Source: Bradyrhizobium zhanjiangense (GTDB lineage: Bacteria; Pseudomonadota; Alphaproteobacteria; Rhizobiales; Xanthobacteraceae). From it: DNA of 64,000 nt. Where the stretch lies: positions 6,035,001 to 6,099,000 of the forward strand of contig NZ_CP022221.1 of assembly GCF_004114935.1 (NCBI RefSeq), in the 5' to 3' direction. Positions 1 through 8,629 of this stretch are shown piece after piece (positions within the stretch are counted from its first letter, which is position 1; each line of letters begins with the position of its first letter). The position numbers were made by a program, and so were the translations under genes. The notes beneath the pieces are model-generated. The model had not been told where the DNA came from. It was given only the letters and a program-made list of their open reading frames with translations, and did not search any database.

Positions 1-405
1 ACCCTGCTCGCCAAGGCGATCATCGCGTTCTACCTGACCTTCTTTCCGGTCACAGTGAACACGCTGCTGGGCCTGGAGACCGTCGATCCCAAGCAGGTCG
101 CATTGATGCGCAGTTTTGGCGCCTCCAACCGCCAGCTTCTGCTCCGTTTGCAACTGCCGACCGCGTTGCCGCAGATCTTCGTGGCGCTGCGGCTCGCAGC
201 CTCATTGAGCCTCGTCGGCGCCATCGTCGGCGAATGGTTCGGCGACACCACCGGCCTCGGCGTGCTGCTGCTCCAGGCCATGTTCACCGAGAATGTCGTC
301 GCGATCTGGGGTGCCCTGCTCGCCGCGGCCCTGCTCGGCACCGGCTTCTATGCGGTAGTCGCCGCTGTCGAGCGGCGGCTGGTGTTCTGGAGCGCCGAGC
401 AATGA
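1..405 (+). CDS. ABC transporter permease, partial (5' end outside window)
   Basis: The reading frame is open from the first base, so the true start lies upstream of the window. The visible 134 residues are the C-terminal half of a binding-protein-dependent permease of the NitT/TauT/SsuC type. The EAA-like cytoplasmic loop is visible (MRSFGASNRQLLLRLQLP), followed by hydrophobic segments and the family-typical end. In such systems the permease pairs with a second subunit in the inner membrane. Its stop overlaps the start of the next permease by four bases (ATGA), so the two are translationally coupled and probably form a heterodimer. The substrate cannot be read from sequence; the following monooxygenase suggests a sulfonate or N-heterocyclic compound, which is inference. 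Confidence 0.88.
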   Translation, partial: TLLAKAIIAFYLTFFPVTVNTLLGLETVDPKQVALMRSFGASNRQLLLRLQLPTALPQIFVALRLAASLSLVGAIVGEWFGDTTGLGVLLLQAMFTENVVAIWGALLAAALLGTGFYAVVAAVERRLVFWSAEQ

Positions 406-1160
406 GCCGGGCGCTCGCCTCTCCCTCGCTCGCCGTCCAGCGCGGCATTCTGGGCGCCGTCCTCCTGATCGCGTGCTGGGAAGGCGTGGCGCGCGGACTG
501 CATCTGCCGGCCTATGTACTCCCAGCGGTCAGCGACATCTTGCTGGGTCTCTGGTCCAAACGCGCAACACTGGCCGATGCCGCCGGCTACACGCTGCTCG
601 AAGCGCTGGTCGGCTACGGGCTCGGTTGCCTGATCGGCATCGGCCTCGCCGTCGCCATTGTACTGGTGCCGGCGCTTCGCAGCGCGATCCTGCCGCTCGC
701 AACCGCGATCAATTCGGTGCCCGTAGTCGGCTATTCGCCGCTGATCCTGCTCTGGTTCGGCATCGGCGTCAGCTCGAAGATCGTGATGGTGGCGATGGCG
801 GTGAGCTTCACCATCCTGCTGTCGATGCTGGCCGGGCTCGACCGGGTCGACCGCCGCGCCGTCGACCTCATGAAGAGTTTTGGCGCGAGCCGCCTCAGCA
901 TGCTCTGGCGCCTGCGCCTGCCGACCGCGCTGCCGCTGCTGCTCGCCGGCATGCGCGTCTCCACCGTGCGCAGCGTAATCGTGGCGATCGTCACCGAAAT
1001 GCTCGGCGCGCATGGCGGGCTCGGCTGGGTGATCTACCAGGCCGTGCTCCAGATCGATTTCGTCCAGGTCTGGTCGGCGATCTTCGTGGCCTCCGCCGCG
1101 AGCCTCGCCTTCTTCGGCCTGGTCGGCTTCCTCGAGCGAAAAATCCTGTTCTGGAGATGA
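402..1160 (+). CDS. ABC transporter permease, NitT/TauT (SsuC-like) family
   Basis: This is a 252-residue inner-membrane permease with several hydrophobic helices and an EAA-like loop (MKSFGASRLSMLWRLRLP) nearly matching that of the preceding permease, so the pair look like duplicated partner subunits. The ATG at 402 is chosen because it overlaps the upstream TGA; an in-frame start further upstream would run deep into the previous gene. Five bases separate its stop from the flavin monooxygenase gene, which points to a transporter-oxygenase operon. The ATPase and binding protein are presumably to the left of the window. Substrate unknown. Confidence 0.88.
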   Translation: MSRALASPSLAVQRGILGAVLLIACWEGVARGLHLPAYVLPAVSDILLGLWSKRATLADAAGYTLLEALVGYGLGCLIGIGLAVAIVLVPALRSAILPLATAINSVPVVGYSPLILLWFGIGVSSKIVMVAMAVSFTILLSMLAGLDRVDRRAVDLMKSFGASRLSMLWRLRLPTALPLLLAGMRVSTVRSVIVAIVTEMLGAHGGLGWVIYQAVLQIDFVQVWSAIFVASAASLAFFGLVGFLERKILFWR

Positions 1161-1164
1161 CGCC

Positions 1165-2469
1165 ATGAAACGACAGATGCATCTCGGATTGTTCATCCTC
1201 GGCACCGGCAGCCACGTCGCAGGCTGGCGCTATCCCGGCGCGGTCGACAGTTTTCAGGACTTTGCGGCGATCCAGGAGATCGGCCGCACCGCCGAGCGCG
1301 GCAAGTTCGACCTGATCTTCATGGGCGACAATCTCTATGCCGATGCGGCAGCCCATCCCTCCTACACGCTGCGGCTCGAACCGCTGACGATGCTGGCGGC
1401 GCTTTCGACCTCGACCAGCCATATTGGCCTCGGCGCCACCGTCTCAACCACCTACAGCGATCCGTTTTCGGTCGCGCGCGTGTTCGCGTCACTGGATCAC
1501 ATCTCAAAGGGCCGCGCCGCGTGGAACGCCGTGACGACGGCCAATCCGGCCACGGCGGCGAATTTCGGCACGACGCATCCCGACCACGCCCGCCGCTACG
1601 AGATGGCGGGCGAATTCCTCGACGTCGTCAAGGGCCTCTGGGACGGTTGGGCGGATGAGGCCATCGTCGCTGACCGCGCCAGTGGGCTCTACATCGATCC
1701 GGCAAAACTGCGCCCGATCGACCATGACGGCGCATTCTTCAAGGTGAAGGGCCCGCTCAACATCGGCCGCAGCCCGCAGGGCCAGCCCGTCGTGCTCCAG
1801 GCCGGCGGCTCCGAAGCCGGCCAGGCACTCGCCGCGCGCACCGCCGACATCGTGTTCTCGGTGGTGCAGGATATCGAGGAAGCCAAGGCCGGCTACGCCT
1901 CGCTGAAGACGCGCCTGCCGGCGTTCGGACGCAGGCCCGAGGACGTCACGGTGCTGCCAGGCGTGATGCCGGTGGTCGGCCGCACCGACAAGGAGGCATT
2001 CGAGAAGCTCAACACGCTCCAGAGCTTCGTCAGCGGCAGCAACGCGCTCGCCATCCTGTCGGACCGCTTCGGGCGCGACATGTCGGCCTACGATCTCGAC
2101 GGGCCGATCCCCGACATCGCGCCATCAGACAGCTATCACAGCTTCGCCAGCGTCATGCTCGCCAAGGGCCGCCGCGAGAACATGACGCTGCGCGATCTCT
2201 ACAATCTCACCGCCGCCGCCCGCGGCCATTGGGTGCTGTGCGGCTCGGCCGAGCGCATCGCCGACACACTCCAGCTCTGGTTCGAGGAGCATGCCGCCGA
2301 CGGCTTCAACGTCATGCCGCCTTACTTCCATGAGGGGCTCGAGGACTTCGTCCAGCTCGTCGTGCCGATCCTCCAGGAGCGCGGGCTGTTCCGTGCGGAC
2401 TATGAAGGCACGACATTGCGCGATCATCTCGGCCTCGCACGGCCCGCAAATCCGTTCTTCGCGGCTTAG
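1165..2469 (+). CDS. NtaA/SnaA/DszA-family FMN-dependent monooxygenase
   Basis: This 434-residue protein of the bacterial luciferase-like superfamily has the usual length for NtaA/SnaA/DszA enzymes, which use reduced FMN supplied by a separate reductase to oxygenate small N- or S-containing molecules. Family features visible are the N-terminal LGLFILGTGSHVAGWRYP strand, the THIGLGATVST-like strand (here SHIGLGATVST), the SKGRAAWNAVTT segment near residue 115 and the VVLQAGGSEAG phosphate-binding region. A GGAG sits eight bases before the ATG. No flavin reductase is seen nearby. Operon position behind two permeases implies that it attacks the imported compound; the actual substrate is not known. 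Confidence 0.87.
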   Translation: MKRQMHLGLFILGTGSHVAGWRYPGAVDSFQDFAAIQEIGRTAERGKFDLIFMGDNLYADAAAHPSYTLRLEPLTMLAALSTSTSHIGLGATVSTTYSDPFSVARVFASLDHISKGRAAWNAVTTANPATAANFGTTHPDHARRYEMAGEFLDVVKGLWDGWADEAIVADRASGLYIDPAKLRPIDHDGAFFKVKGPLNIGRSPQGQPVVLQAGGSEAGQALAARTADIVFSVVQDIEEAKAGYASLKTRLPAFGRRPEDVTVLPGVMPVVGRTDKEAFEKLNTLQSFVSGSNALAILSDRFGRDMSAYDLDGPIPDIAPSDSYHSFASVMLAKGRRENMTLRDLYNLTAAARGHWVLCGSAERIADTLQLWFEEHAADGFNVMPPYFHEGLEDFVQLVVPILQERGLFRADYEGTTLRDHLGLARPANPFFAA

Positions 2470-2584
2470 ACCACGCGGGCGATCTGCAGCGCCACGGAAA
2501 ACCGATAGTCTCGCGAATCAATCGCCGGTGAATAGCCGGCCCAAATTGGACAAGGGTGCCATCCAGCGCCGCATCGGAGTGATT

Positions 2585-3445
2585 ATGATTGAGGATGCTC
2601 ATTCGACAGGTCGACCGGTCGATCCCCGTTCCGCATGGTCCGTGCTATCCCAGGCAGAACGCGACGCCGCCTATGACAACAACGCGGCCGTCAAGAACAG
2701 CACGGCCCTGATTGCCGAACGGAACGAAGCCTCCAGCCGGCTGCGAGGCACGCTGAAATCCCATCTCGATCTGGCTTACGGTCAGCGGGCGAACAACAAG
2801 ATCGATCTCTACCCGGCCGCCAAGCCTGAGTCGCCCTGCCTGGTGTTCCTGCATGGTGGCTATTGGCAGCGCAATTCGCGCGAATTGTTCGCCATGCTCG
2901 TCGAAGGCATCGCCGCCCATGGCTGGTCGGTTGCCATTCCCGGCTATTCGCTGGCGCCGGAGGTATCCCTCACCGACATCGTCGCCGAAGTCCCGCGCGC
3001 GCTCGACTGGCTTGCCGCAAACGGCGCGTCCTATGGCGTTACCGGACCGGTCGTCTTGTCGGGTTGGTCCGCCGGAGCCCATCTCGCCGCGATGGCGCTG
3101 AACCATCCGAGTGTCCATGCGGGACTGGCGATCTCAGGCGTGTACGAGCTTGCACCAATCCGCGATACCGGCCTCAACAACGCGCTGAAGCTGACGGATG
3201 AGGAAATCGCCGCGCTGTCGCCGTTGCGCCTGCCCGTCACACCGAAGCGGCTCGACATCGCCTATGGCAGCAACGAGCTGCCGGCGCTCGTGTGCGATTC
3301 CATCAATCTCCACGACAAGCGCGCGGCGGCCGGAGCGCCGGGCCAGCTCATTCCGATCGAGGGCGCCGACCATTTCACCATTCTCGAGGCGCTGCGTCGG
3401 CCGGATGGCGTGCTGGTGGAGGCCGCGCGCCGGCTGCTGGATTAA
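2585..3445 (+). CDS. Alpha/beta hydrolase, arylformamidase (kynurenine formamidase)-like
   Basis: This 286-residue alpha/beta hydrolase has the HGGYW oxyanion motif at 90-94, the nucleophile elbow GWSAG with Ser162, and a C-terminal GADHF with His263. HGGYW is typical of the arylformamidase branch, which hydrolyses N-formyl or related amide bonds. The start at 2585 is taken because the family's N-terminal SxxERDAAYDNNAAV region begins just after it; the frame is open further upstream but overlaps the previous gene. It follows the monooxygenase by 115 bases and may open a product of that enzyme. Exact substrate unknown. Confidence 0.82.
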   Translation: MIEDAHSTGRPVDPRSAWSVLSQAERDAAYDNNAAVKNSTALIAERNEASSRLRGTLKSHLDLAYGQRANNKIDLYPAAKPESPCLVFLHGGYWQRNSRELFAMLVEGIAAHGWSVAIPGYSLAPEVSLTDIVAEVPRALDWLAANGASYGVTGPVVLSGWSAGAHLAAMALNHPSVHAGLAISGVYELAPIRDTGLNNALKLTDEEIAALSPLRLPVTPKRLDIAYGSNELPALVCDSINLHDKRAAAGAPGQLIPIEGADHFTILEALRRPDGVLVEAARRLLD

Positions 3446-3453
3446 AAAAGTTC

Positions 3454-3542
3454 GAAAACAACCCCATGCACAGTAGAACGCCCTTGTTTTCAAAGGTGAA
3501 TTCACGCCGCTCGTGGCTTTGACCCGTCGGGCAAAACAGGGG
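3454..3542. repeat. Candidate dispersed intergenic element with inverted arms
   Basis: The convergent gap holds GAAAACAA at 3454-3461 and its perfect complement TTGTTTTC at 3484-3491, followed by a stretch ending in GACCCGTCGGGCAAAACAGGGG near 3521-3542. From memory, sequences of this form (GAAAACAACCCCATGCACAGTAG after stop codons) recur in Bradyrhizobium intergenic regions; this was not checked. It could act as a transcript-end structure between the hydrolase and the Rieske gene. Confidence 0.4.
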
Positions 3543-3552
3543 CATAATGCCA

Positions 3553-3885
3553 TCATCGCCCCGCTTGCTGCTGCTGCACCTCAATCCAGATCTGCCCGCC
3601 CGTGATCCGCACCCGATGGAGGCGCAACGGCGGGCTCGGCCATCCCGCAGTCATCGCTCCATCGCGTAAATCGAATGATGCCGCATGACGCGGGCAATGA
3701 AGCCGGCCGGCCGTCACCTGCCCGAGCGCCAGATCGGCCTGTTCGTGCGGACACGCACGTGCGCAGGCGACAACATCGCCCGCGTTCCAGATCACGAGCA
3801 GGTCGCGCCCGGCAACGCGGACGATCGCCTCGAGCTTCAGCCGGTCGAGATCGCAGACGGCAATCCACCCGGCATCGTCATCCAC
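3553..3885 (-). CDS. Rieske [2Fe-2S] ferredoxin
   Basis: This 110-residue soluble Rieske protein carries the ligand pairs C-P-H (Cys45, His47) and C-P-R-H (Cys64, His67), spaced as in Rieske ferredoxins that feed electrons to ring-hydroxylating oxygenases or act in nitrite-reductase-type small subunits. The start is taken as GTG at 3885, which has GGAAGG nine bases upstream and overlaps the end of livF by eight bases; an ATG at 3906 in the same frame is the alternative. It is the last gene of the long minus-strand run that starts at 14339. No Rieske oxygenase alpha subunit lies in the window, so its partner is unknown; the upstream molybdenum hydroxylase is a possible one. Confidence 0.83.
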   Translation of the reverse strand: MDDDAGWIAVCDLDRLKLEAIVRVAGRDLLVIWNAGDVVACARACPHEQADLALGQVTAGRLHCPRHAASFDLRDGAMTAGWPSPPLRLHRVRITGGQIWIEVQQQQAGR

Positions 3886-4582
3886 CAAGATAGGCCTTCC
3901 GCACATGCTCGTTCTCGATCAGCTCGGAACCTGCGCCTGACAGCACGATGCGGCCATTCTCGAGCAGATAGGCGTGGTCGCACATCTCGAGCGCGGCGAA
4001 CGCATTTTGCTCGACCAGCAGCACCGTGGTGCCGGCATCGCGGATACCGCGGATGATCGCAAAGGTGCGCTCGACGATGTTGGGCGCGAGCCCGAGCGAC
4101 GGCTCGTCGAACATGATCAGCCGCGGCCGCGACATCAGCGCGCGCCCGATCGCCAGCATCTGCTGTTCGCCGCCCGACAGCGTGCCCGCCGCCTGCCGGC
4201 GCCGCTCGGCGAGCCGCGGAAATTCCGCGTAGATACGGTCGCGGTCGGCCGCGATCTCGCCCGAACCACGACGGAGGTAAGCCCCCATGTCGAGATTTTC
4301 CTCGACGCTCATGTGCGGAAATACGCGCCGGCCTTCCGGACAATGTGCGATCCCGCTGGCAAGGACGCGCGGCGGTCTCGCCCCGGTGATGTCGATGCCC
4401 TCGAACCGCATTTGCCCTGCGCGCGGCGGTACGAGGCCGGAAATCGCGCGCAGCGTCGTGCTCTTGCCGGCGCCGTTCGCGCCGATCAGGGCGACGAGCT
4501 GGCCGGCCTTCACGTCGAGCGAGATGCCGCGCAGCGCAGTGACGCCGCCATAGCCGCACACCATGTCGCGGAGCTCAAGCAC
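3878..4582 (-). CDS. livF: Branched-chain-amino-acid-type ABC transporter ATPase (LivF)
   Basis: A 234-residue ATPase with Walker A GANGAGKST (around 33-41), ABC signature LSGGEQQML, Walker B RLIMFDEP and the SLGLAPNIVE stretch that marks LivF. Together with LivG it energises a high-affinity importer of the hydrophobic amino acid transporter family. It overlaps livG by eight bases. Members of this family in soil bacteria carry many substrates besides Leu/Ile/Val, including amides, urea and aromatic acids, so the name gives the family and not the cargo. Confidence 0.92.
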   Translation of the reverse strand: MLELRDMVCGYGGVTALRGISLDVKAGQLVALIGANGAGKSTTLRAISGLVPPRAGQMRFEGIDITGARPPRVLASGIAHCPEGRRVFPHMSVEENLDMGAYLRRGSGEIAADRDRIYAEFPRLAERRRQAAGTLSGGEQQMLAIGRALMSRPRLIMFDEPSLGLAPNIVERTFAIIRGIRDAGTTVLLVEQNAFAALEMCDHAYLLENGRIVLSGAGSELIENEHVRKAYLGG

Positions 4583-5357
4583 GCCCCGCTCCGTGTCCGA
4601 GATAGGCCTCGATCACGGCCGGATCGTTGCGGATCACATCCGGGGTTCCCTCGGCGATGATACGGCCATAGTTCAGCACCACGATGCGGTCCGAGACGGT
4701 CATCACCATCGGCATGTCGTGCTCGACCAGCAGGATGGTGATGCCTCGGTCGCGGATGCTGCGGATCAGCTCGACGAAGCGGTGGGTTTCCGAGGCGTTC
4801 ATGCCCGAGACGGGCTCGTCGAGCAGCAGCATCGAAGGCTCCGCCGCCAGCGCCAGCGCGACACCGACAAGGCGCTGCTCACCGTAGGACAGCGAGCCGG
4901 CCGCATCTTGGGCGCGGCGTTCGAGGCCGACCCATTCGATCAACTCGCTGGCGCGCTGCCGCAGCCTGCGTTCCGAGGCGCGCGCGCCCGGCAGCCCGAG
5001 GATGGCATCGAGCAGCCGGACCCGGCCCTGACGATGCAGGCCGATCAGGAGATTGTCGTAGACGGTGTCGTTGGGAAACACGCTAGTGCGCTGAAAGGTG
5101 CGTATCAGGCCGAGATCGGCGATCTCGTGCGGCTTCAATCCGGTCAGCGTCGTCCCCTGATAGGTGACCTGGCCTGCGCTCGGCGTCAGGAAACCAGTCA
5201 TGACGTTGAAGGCGGTGGTCTTGCCGGCGCCATTCGGCCCGATCAGACTGACGATCTCGCCCTCACCGACCGTAAAACTCATGTCGGAGATCGCGACCAG
5301 CCCGCCGAAGCGGACGGCGACCTGCTCGATGGTCATGGCAATGCTGCGCGCGGTCAT
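4575..5357 (-). CDS. livG: Branched-chain-amino-acid-type ABC transporter ATPase (LivG)
   Basis: A 260-residue ATPase with Walker A GPNGAGKTT, a slightly degenerate signature LSYGEQRLV in place of LSGGQ (common in LivG), Walker B MLLLDEP and the LivG-specific VSGMNASETH that follows. The start is the ATG at 5357, whose A is also the last base of the livM stop (TGATG), so translation is coupled. A longer reading frame upstream would run through livM. It forms the ATPase dimer with LivF. Confidence 0.91.
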   Translation of the reverse strand: MTARSIAMTIEQVAVRFGGLVAISDMSFTVGEGEIVSLIGPNGAGKTTAFNVMTGFLTPSAGQVTYQGTTLTGLKPHEIADLGLIRTFQRTSVFPNDTVYDNLLIGLHRQGRVRLLDAILGLPGARASERRLRQRASELIEWVGLERRAQDAAGSLSYGEQRLVGVALALAAEPSMLLLDEPVSGMNASETHRFVELIRSIRDRGITILLVEHDMPMVMTVSDRIVVLNYGRIIAEGTPDVIRNDPAVIEAYLGHGAGRA

Positions 5358-6403
5358 CACGCCGGCTCCTTGGCACCGGTTTCGGTGAGCGCAACCGATG
5401 CCAGCGCCGACGCGCCGCTGCGCCGTCGGATGAAGCGCTGCGCGAGCGACGGCACGATGCCGCGGGGCAGCACGAACAGGATGGCGATCAGCACGCCGCC
5501 ATAGGCGATCCACTGCGCCTCCGGCGCCATGACCGGCCGCAACGCGACCGGCAGCAGCCCGAAGATCAGGCCGCCGACCACGGGACCGGCCAACGAGCCC
5601 TTGCCGCCGCTGATCACCATAATGACCATGGTAACGGTATTGATAAAGGCGAACACTTCGGGGTCGATGATCCGGATGTAGTGCGCATAGAGGCCGCCGG
5701 CCGCGCCCGCGATCGCGGCCGAGATCACGGCTGCCAGCGTCAGCGTTCTGGTGACGTCGATGCCGACAGAGACGGCGAGCGTCTCGTTCTCCATCAGCCC
5801 CCGCATCGCACGGCCGAAATGGGAATGAACCAGGCGGGCGATCAGGAGATAGGCGACCAGTGCCACCACCAGCACGAGATAGTAGTTCTGCATCTTGGTG
5901 CGCAGCGTCAGCTCACCAATCCCGGGCAAGGGCAGCGCGACGGATGGAATGTTGGTCAGTGCCAGCGGCCCCTGCGTCAGCTCGACCCAGTTCAGCGCGA
6001 CCAGCCGGACGACCTCGGCAAAGGAGATGGTCACGATGACGAAATAGGCGCCGCGGACGCGGAAGGAGAGCAACCCGACGAAATAGCCGCACAATCCGGC
6101 GACCAGGATTGCCAGCAAGAAGCCTGCAATCGGTGGCCAAGGTGCGTGAACCAGGCGGACGTCTCCAGGCAGACCGACGTCGAAGCCGAGCGACGTCAGC
6201 GCGCTGACATAGGCACCGATGCCGAAGAAAGCGATGTGGCCGAGGCTGAGCTGGCCTGTGAAGCCTAGCAGCAGATTGAGGCTCATCGCGCCGATGATGA
6301 AGATTCCGGTCGTGATCAGCGCGTTCAGGAGATAGGGATCGCGCAGCCAAAGCGGCACCGAGGCAAAAGCTGCGACCGCAAGAAGGGTGATGGCTGTCCT
6401 CAT
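5357..6403 (-). CDS. livM: Branched-chain-amino-acid-type ABC transporter permease (LivM)
   Basis: A 348-residue hydrophobic protein with the LivM hallmark LLLGFTGQLSLGHIAFFGIGAY near residue 48, the RGAYFVIVTISFAEV helix and the SGGKGSLAGPVVGG segment near 270. It is one of two membrane subunits of the importer. The C-terminal tail after RGIVPSLAQRF is charged and cytoplasmic. Start ATG at 6403 overlaps the livH stop by four bases. Confidence 0.92.
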   Translation of the reverse strand: MRTAITLLAVAAFASVPLWLRDPYLLNALITTGIFIIGAMSLNLLLGFTGQLSLGHIAFFGIGAYVSALTSLGFDVGLPGDVRLVHAPWPPIAGFLLAILVAGLCGYFVGLLSFRVRGAYFVIVTISFAEVVRLVALNWVELTQGPLALTNIPSVALPLPGIGELTLRTKMQNYYLVLVVALVAYLLIARLVHSHFGRAMRGLMENETLAVSVGIDVTRTLTLAAVISAAIAGAAGGLYAHYIRIIDPEVFAFINTVTMVIMVISGGKGSLAGPVVGGLIFGLLPVALRPVMAPEAQWIAYGGVLIAILFVLPRGIVPSLAQRFIRRRSGASALASVALTETGAKEPA

Positions 6404-7272
6404 CCGACGCGCTCCGAGCGCGCGAACAGGCCGGTTGGCCGGAAGATCAGGACCGCGATGATGATCAGAAAACCCATGGCGTCACGATAGCCGGACGAGA
6501 CGTAGCCGGCGCCGAGTTCCTCGGCCAACGCCAGGATGAAGCCGCCGATGACCGCACCCGTAATGTTGCCGAGACCGCCGAGAATGACGATGGCGAATGC
6601 CTTGACGGCGGCGAGATCACCCATTTGCGGGAAGATCACATAGACCGGCCCGAGCAGAGCGCCCGCGGCGGCGGCAAGGCTGGAGCCGATCGCGAAGGTT
6701 GAGGTGTAGATCATGTCCACGTTGACACCCATTAGCGACGCCGTGTCGTGGTCCTGGAACGTCGCCCGCATCGCACGTCCCAGGCTGGTCTTGTTGATCA
6801 GGAGGTACGTCACCAGGATCAACATTGCCGCCGCGGCGAGCACAAACAGGCGCAACCAGGAGACAGACACCGGCCCGAGCACCAGCGGCGCCTCAGGGAA
6901 TGGAGTTGCCACCGATTTGGCGACGCCTCCCCAGATCCACAGCGTGCACGACTGCATCGCGATCCAGGCGCCGATCATGACCAGCATCGTGGTGTCGATG
7001 TCGGAGCCGCGCAGCGGTCGCAGCAATGTCAGCTCGATGGCTGCCCCGAGCAGCCACCCGGCAAGCACCGCGACGGGCAATGCCAGGAAGAAATTCAGCC
7101 CGAGCTGCTGCACCACGATGAACATGATGTAGGCGCCGAACGTGTAGAGCACGCCGTGCGTGAAGTTCACGACGTTCATAATGCCGAAGATCAAGGTCAG
7201 CCCGATGCCCAGCAGCGCATAAGTGCCGCCGAGCACGAGCATGTTGACCAGATGCTGAAAGAATTCGCTCAA
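6400..7272 (-). CDS. livH: Branched-chain-amino-acid-type ABC transporter permease (LivH)
   Basis: A LivH-type permease with LIFGIMNVVNFTHGVLYTFGAY near the N-terminus and the IVILGGLGNITGAVIGGFIL segment near residue 240. The reading frame is open to a GTG at 7320, but the family begins with (M)SEFFQHLVNMLVLGGTYAL, which here starts at a TTG at 7272 preceded by GGGAACGG; I take this as the start, giving 290 residues. The GTG at 7320 is the alternative and adds sixteen Arg-rich residues unlike the family. It is separated from livK by a 125-base gap holding a palindromic element. Confidence 0.87.
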   Translation of the reverse strand: MSEFFQHLVNMLVLGGTYALLGIGLTLIFGIMNVVNFTHGVLYTFGAYIMFIVVQQLGLNFFLALPVAVLAGWLLGAAIELTLLRPLRGSDIDTTMLVMIGAWIAMQSCTLWIWGGVAKSVATPFPEAPLVLGPVSVSWLRLFVLAAAAMLILVTYLLINKTSLGRAMRATFQDHDTASLMGVNVDMIYTSTFAIGSSLAAAAGALLGPVYVIFPQMGDLAAVKAFAIVILGGLGNITGAVIGGFILALAEELGAGYVSSGYRDAMGFLIIIAVLIFRPTGLFARSERVG

Positions 7273-7349
7273 TACCGTTCCCGAGTGACCCGTAGTTCGG
7301 CGAGAGCGGCGCTGTACCACCCTCGCCTTTGACGAAGCCGTTATTGTTT

Positions 7350-7398
7350 GAGCATGATCTTGCCGGAAAACCGCTTCACACTTTTCCCGATCATCCTC
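7350..7398. repeat. RIME-like palindromic element between livK and livH
   Basis: The arms GAGCATGATC (7350-7359) and GATCATCCTC (7389-7398) pair at nine of ten positions, and the inner CCGGAAAA and CTTTTCCC partly pair. The layout and wording match, from memory, the rhizobial intergenic mosaic type that reads GAGCATGATC then CGGAAAAC and closes with TTTTCCGGATCATGCTC. It begins directly at the livK stop codon. In the transcript it would fold into a long hairpin that could stabilise the livK message or lower livH expression. Confidence 0.65.
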
Positions 7399-8552
7399 TA
7401 GAGCGTCTTCAACTCGACCTTGCCGTCGTTGATCTCGATGAGATAGACGTTCGGCTGGCTCTGCCCGCTCTCCTTGCCCTCCGGACCGGACTTGCGGAAC
7501 ACGATATCGCCGTTCAGTCCCTTGATATTGATGTCCCAGAGCGCCGCCTTGATTGCGGCTGGCTCGGCCTTGCCGGCCTTCTCGATCGCCGCCGCCGCAG
7601 TGCGGATGCCGTCATAGCCGCGAAAACTCTCGGTGCAGCCGGCGAACTCGAAACCGCGCTTCTTCCATTCCGTGATGAAATAGTTGGTGGCTTCCGGATT
7701 AGGCGTCTTGTCCGGGAACCACGGCAGGAAGGTGGTCAGATGCATGGTGCCGTTGGCGGCGGCACCGGCCTGGGCGATGATCTGGTCAGGGTTCTGCGAG
7801 CCGCCCGTGGTGATGATGCGCTTCTTCAGGCCCAGCGCGGCCGCCTGCTTGAAGATCAGGGTGAGCTGATCGACCGCTGTCGTGACGATCACCGTCTCGG
7901 AATCCGAGCTCTTGATCTTGGAGAGCTGCGCGCTCATGTCCTGCGCGCCCTGGTCCATGGTCTCGACGAGGCCGATGCTGATGCCCTTGTCCTTCATCAT
8001 CTTGCTGAAGTCCTCGGCCGTGCCCCGGCCCCAGTCGTTGTTGATGACGAGGAAATCGACCTTCTTGAGCGCGAGCTTGTCGACGATGCCCTTGAACGCG
8101 GCGGCCTCGACCGCCGAGGGCGGCGAGATCCGGAAGATGAAGGGATTTCCCGTCGTCGTGATCTTGCCTGAGGACGAGGTTTCCACGACCATCGGGGTCT
8201 CGTATTCCATCAACTTGGGCATCACCGCGAGCGTCAGGCTCGAGCCCCAGGCGCCCATCAGCACCGGCACCTTGTCGCTGGTGATGAGTTTTTCGGCGAC
8301 GGCGGCAGCTTCCGTCGGGTTGCTCTTGTTGTCCTCGATGACGAGCTCGATCTTCTTGCCCAAGATGCCGCCCTTGGCGTTGATCTCGTCGGCGGCGATC
8401 TTCGCGCCGTTGACGACATAGGTCCCGGAGGCCGCGAATGCGCCGGTGAGCGGCTCATTGACGCCGATCTTGATGGTCTGCGCCCCTGCCGTGCCGCCGA
8501 ACAAGGCCGTCGCAAGTGCGATGGCCGGAACCAGCCCGAGTGCTCGTGTCAT
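7398..8552 (-). CDS. livK: ABC transporter substrate-binding protein, LivK type
   Basis: A 384-residue periplasmic binding protein. The signal peptide is residues 1-25, ending TAGAQ, followed by TIKIGVNEPLTGAFAASGTYV as in Peripla_BP_6 receptors. The start at 8552 is chosen because GGAGAGA lies seven bases before the ATG and the signal peptide begins there; the frame extends further upstream without a signal sequence. It heads the livKHMGF set and lies 77 bases behind the molybdenum hydroxylase genes, so the receptor may bring in that enzyme's substrate. Ligand unknown. Confidence 0.9.
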   Translation of the reverse strand: MTRALGLVPAIALATALFGGTAGAQTIKIGVNEPLTGAFAASGTYVVNGAKIAADEINAKGGILGKKIELVIEDNKSNPTEAAAVAEKLITSDKVPVLMGAWGSSLTLAVMPKLMEYETPMVVETSSSGKITTTGNPFIFRISPPSAVEAAAFKGIVDKLALKKVDFLVINNDWGRGTAEDFSKMMKDKGISIGLVETMDQGAQDMSAQLSKIKSSDSETVIVTTAVDQLTLIFKQAAALGLKKRIITTGGSQNPDQIIAQAGAAANGTMHLTTFLPWFPDKTPNPEATNYFITEWKKRGFEFAGCTESFRGYDGIRTAAAAIEKAGKAEPAAIKAALWDINIKGLNGDIVFRKSGPEGKESGQSQPNVYLIEINDGKVELKTL

Positions 8553-8629
8553 GTTGTCTCTCCAAATCCCACGCTGTTGATATCCAGGCTCGTACAAGGC
8601 TTCGTCACTCCGCGGCCCCAGCACGCCGA

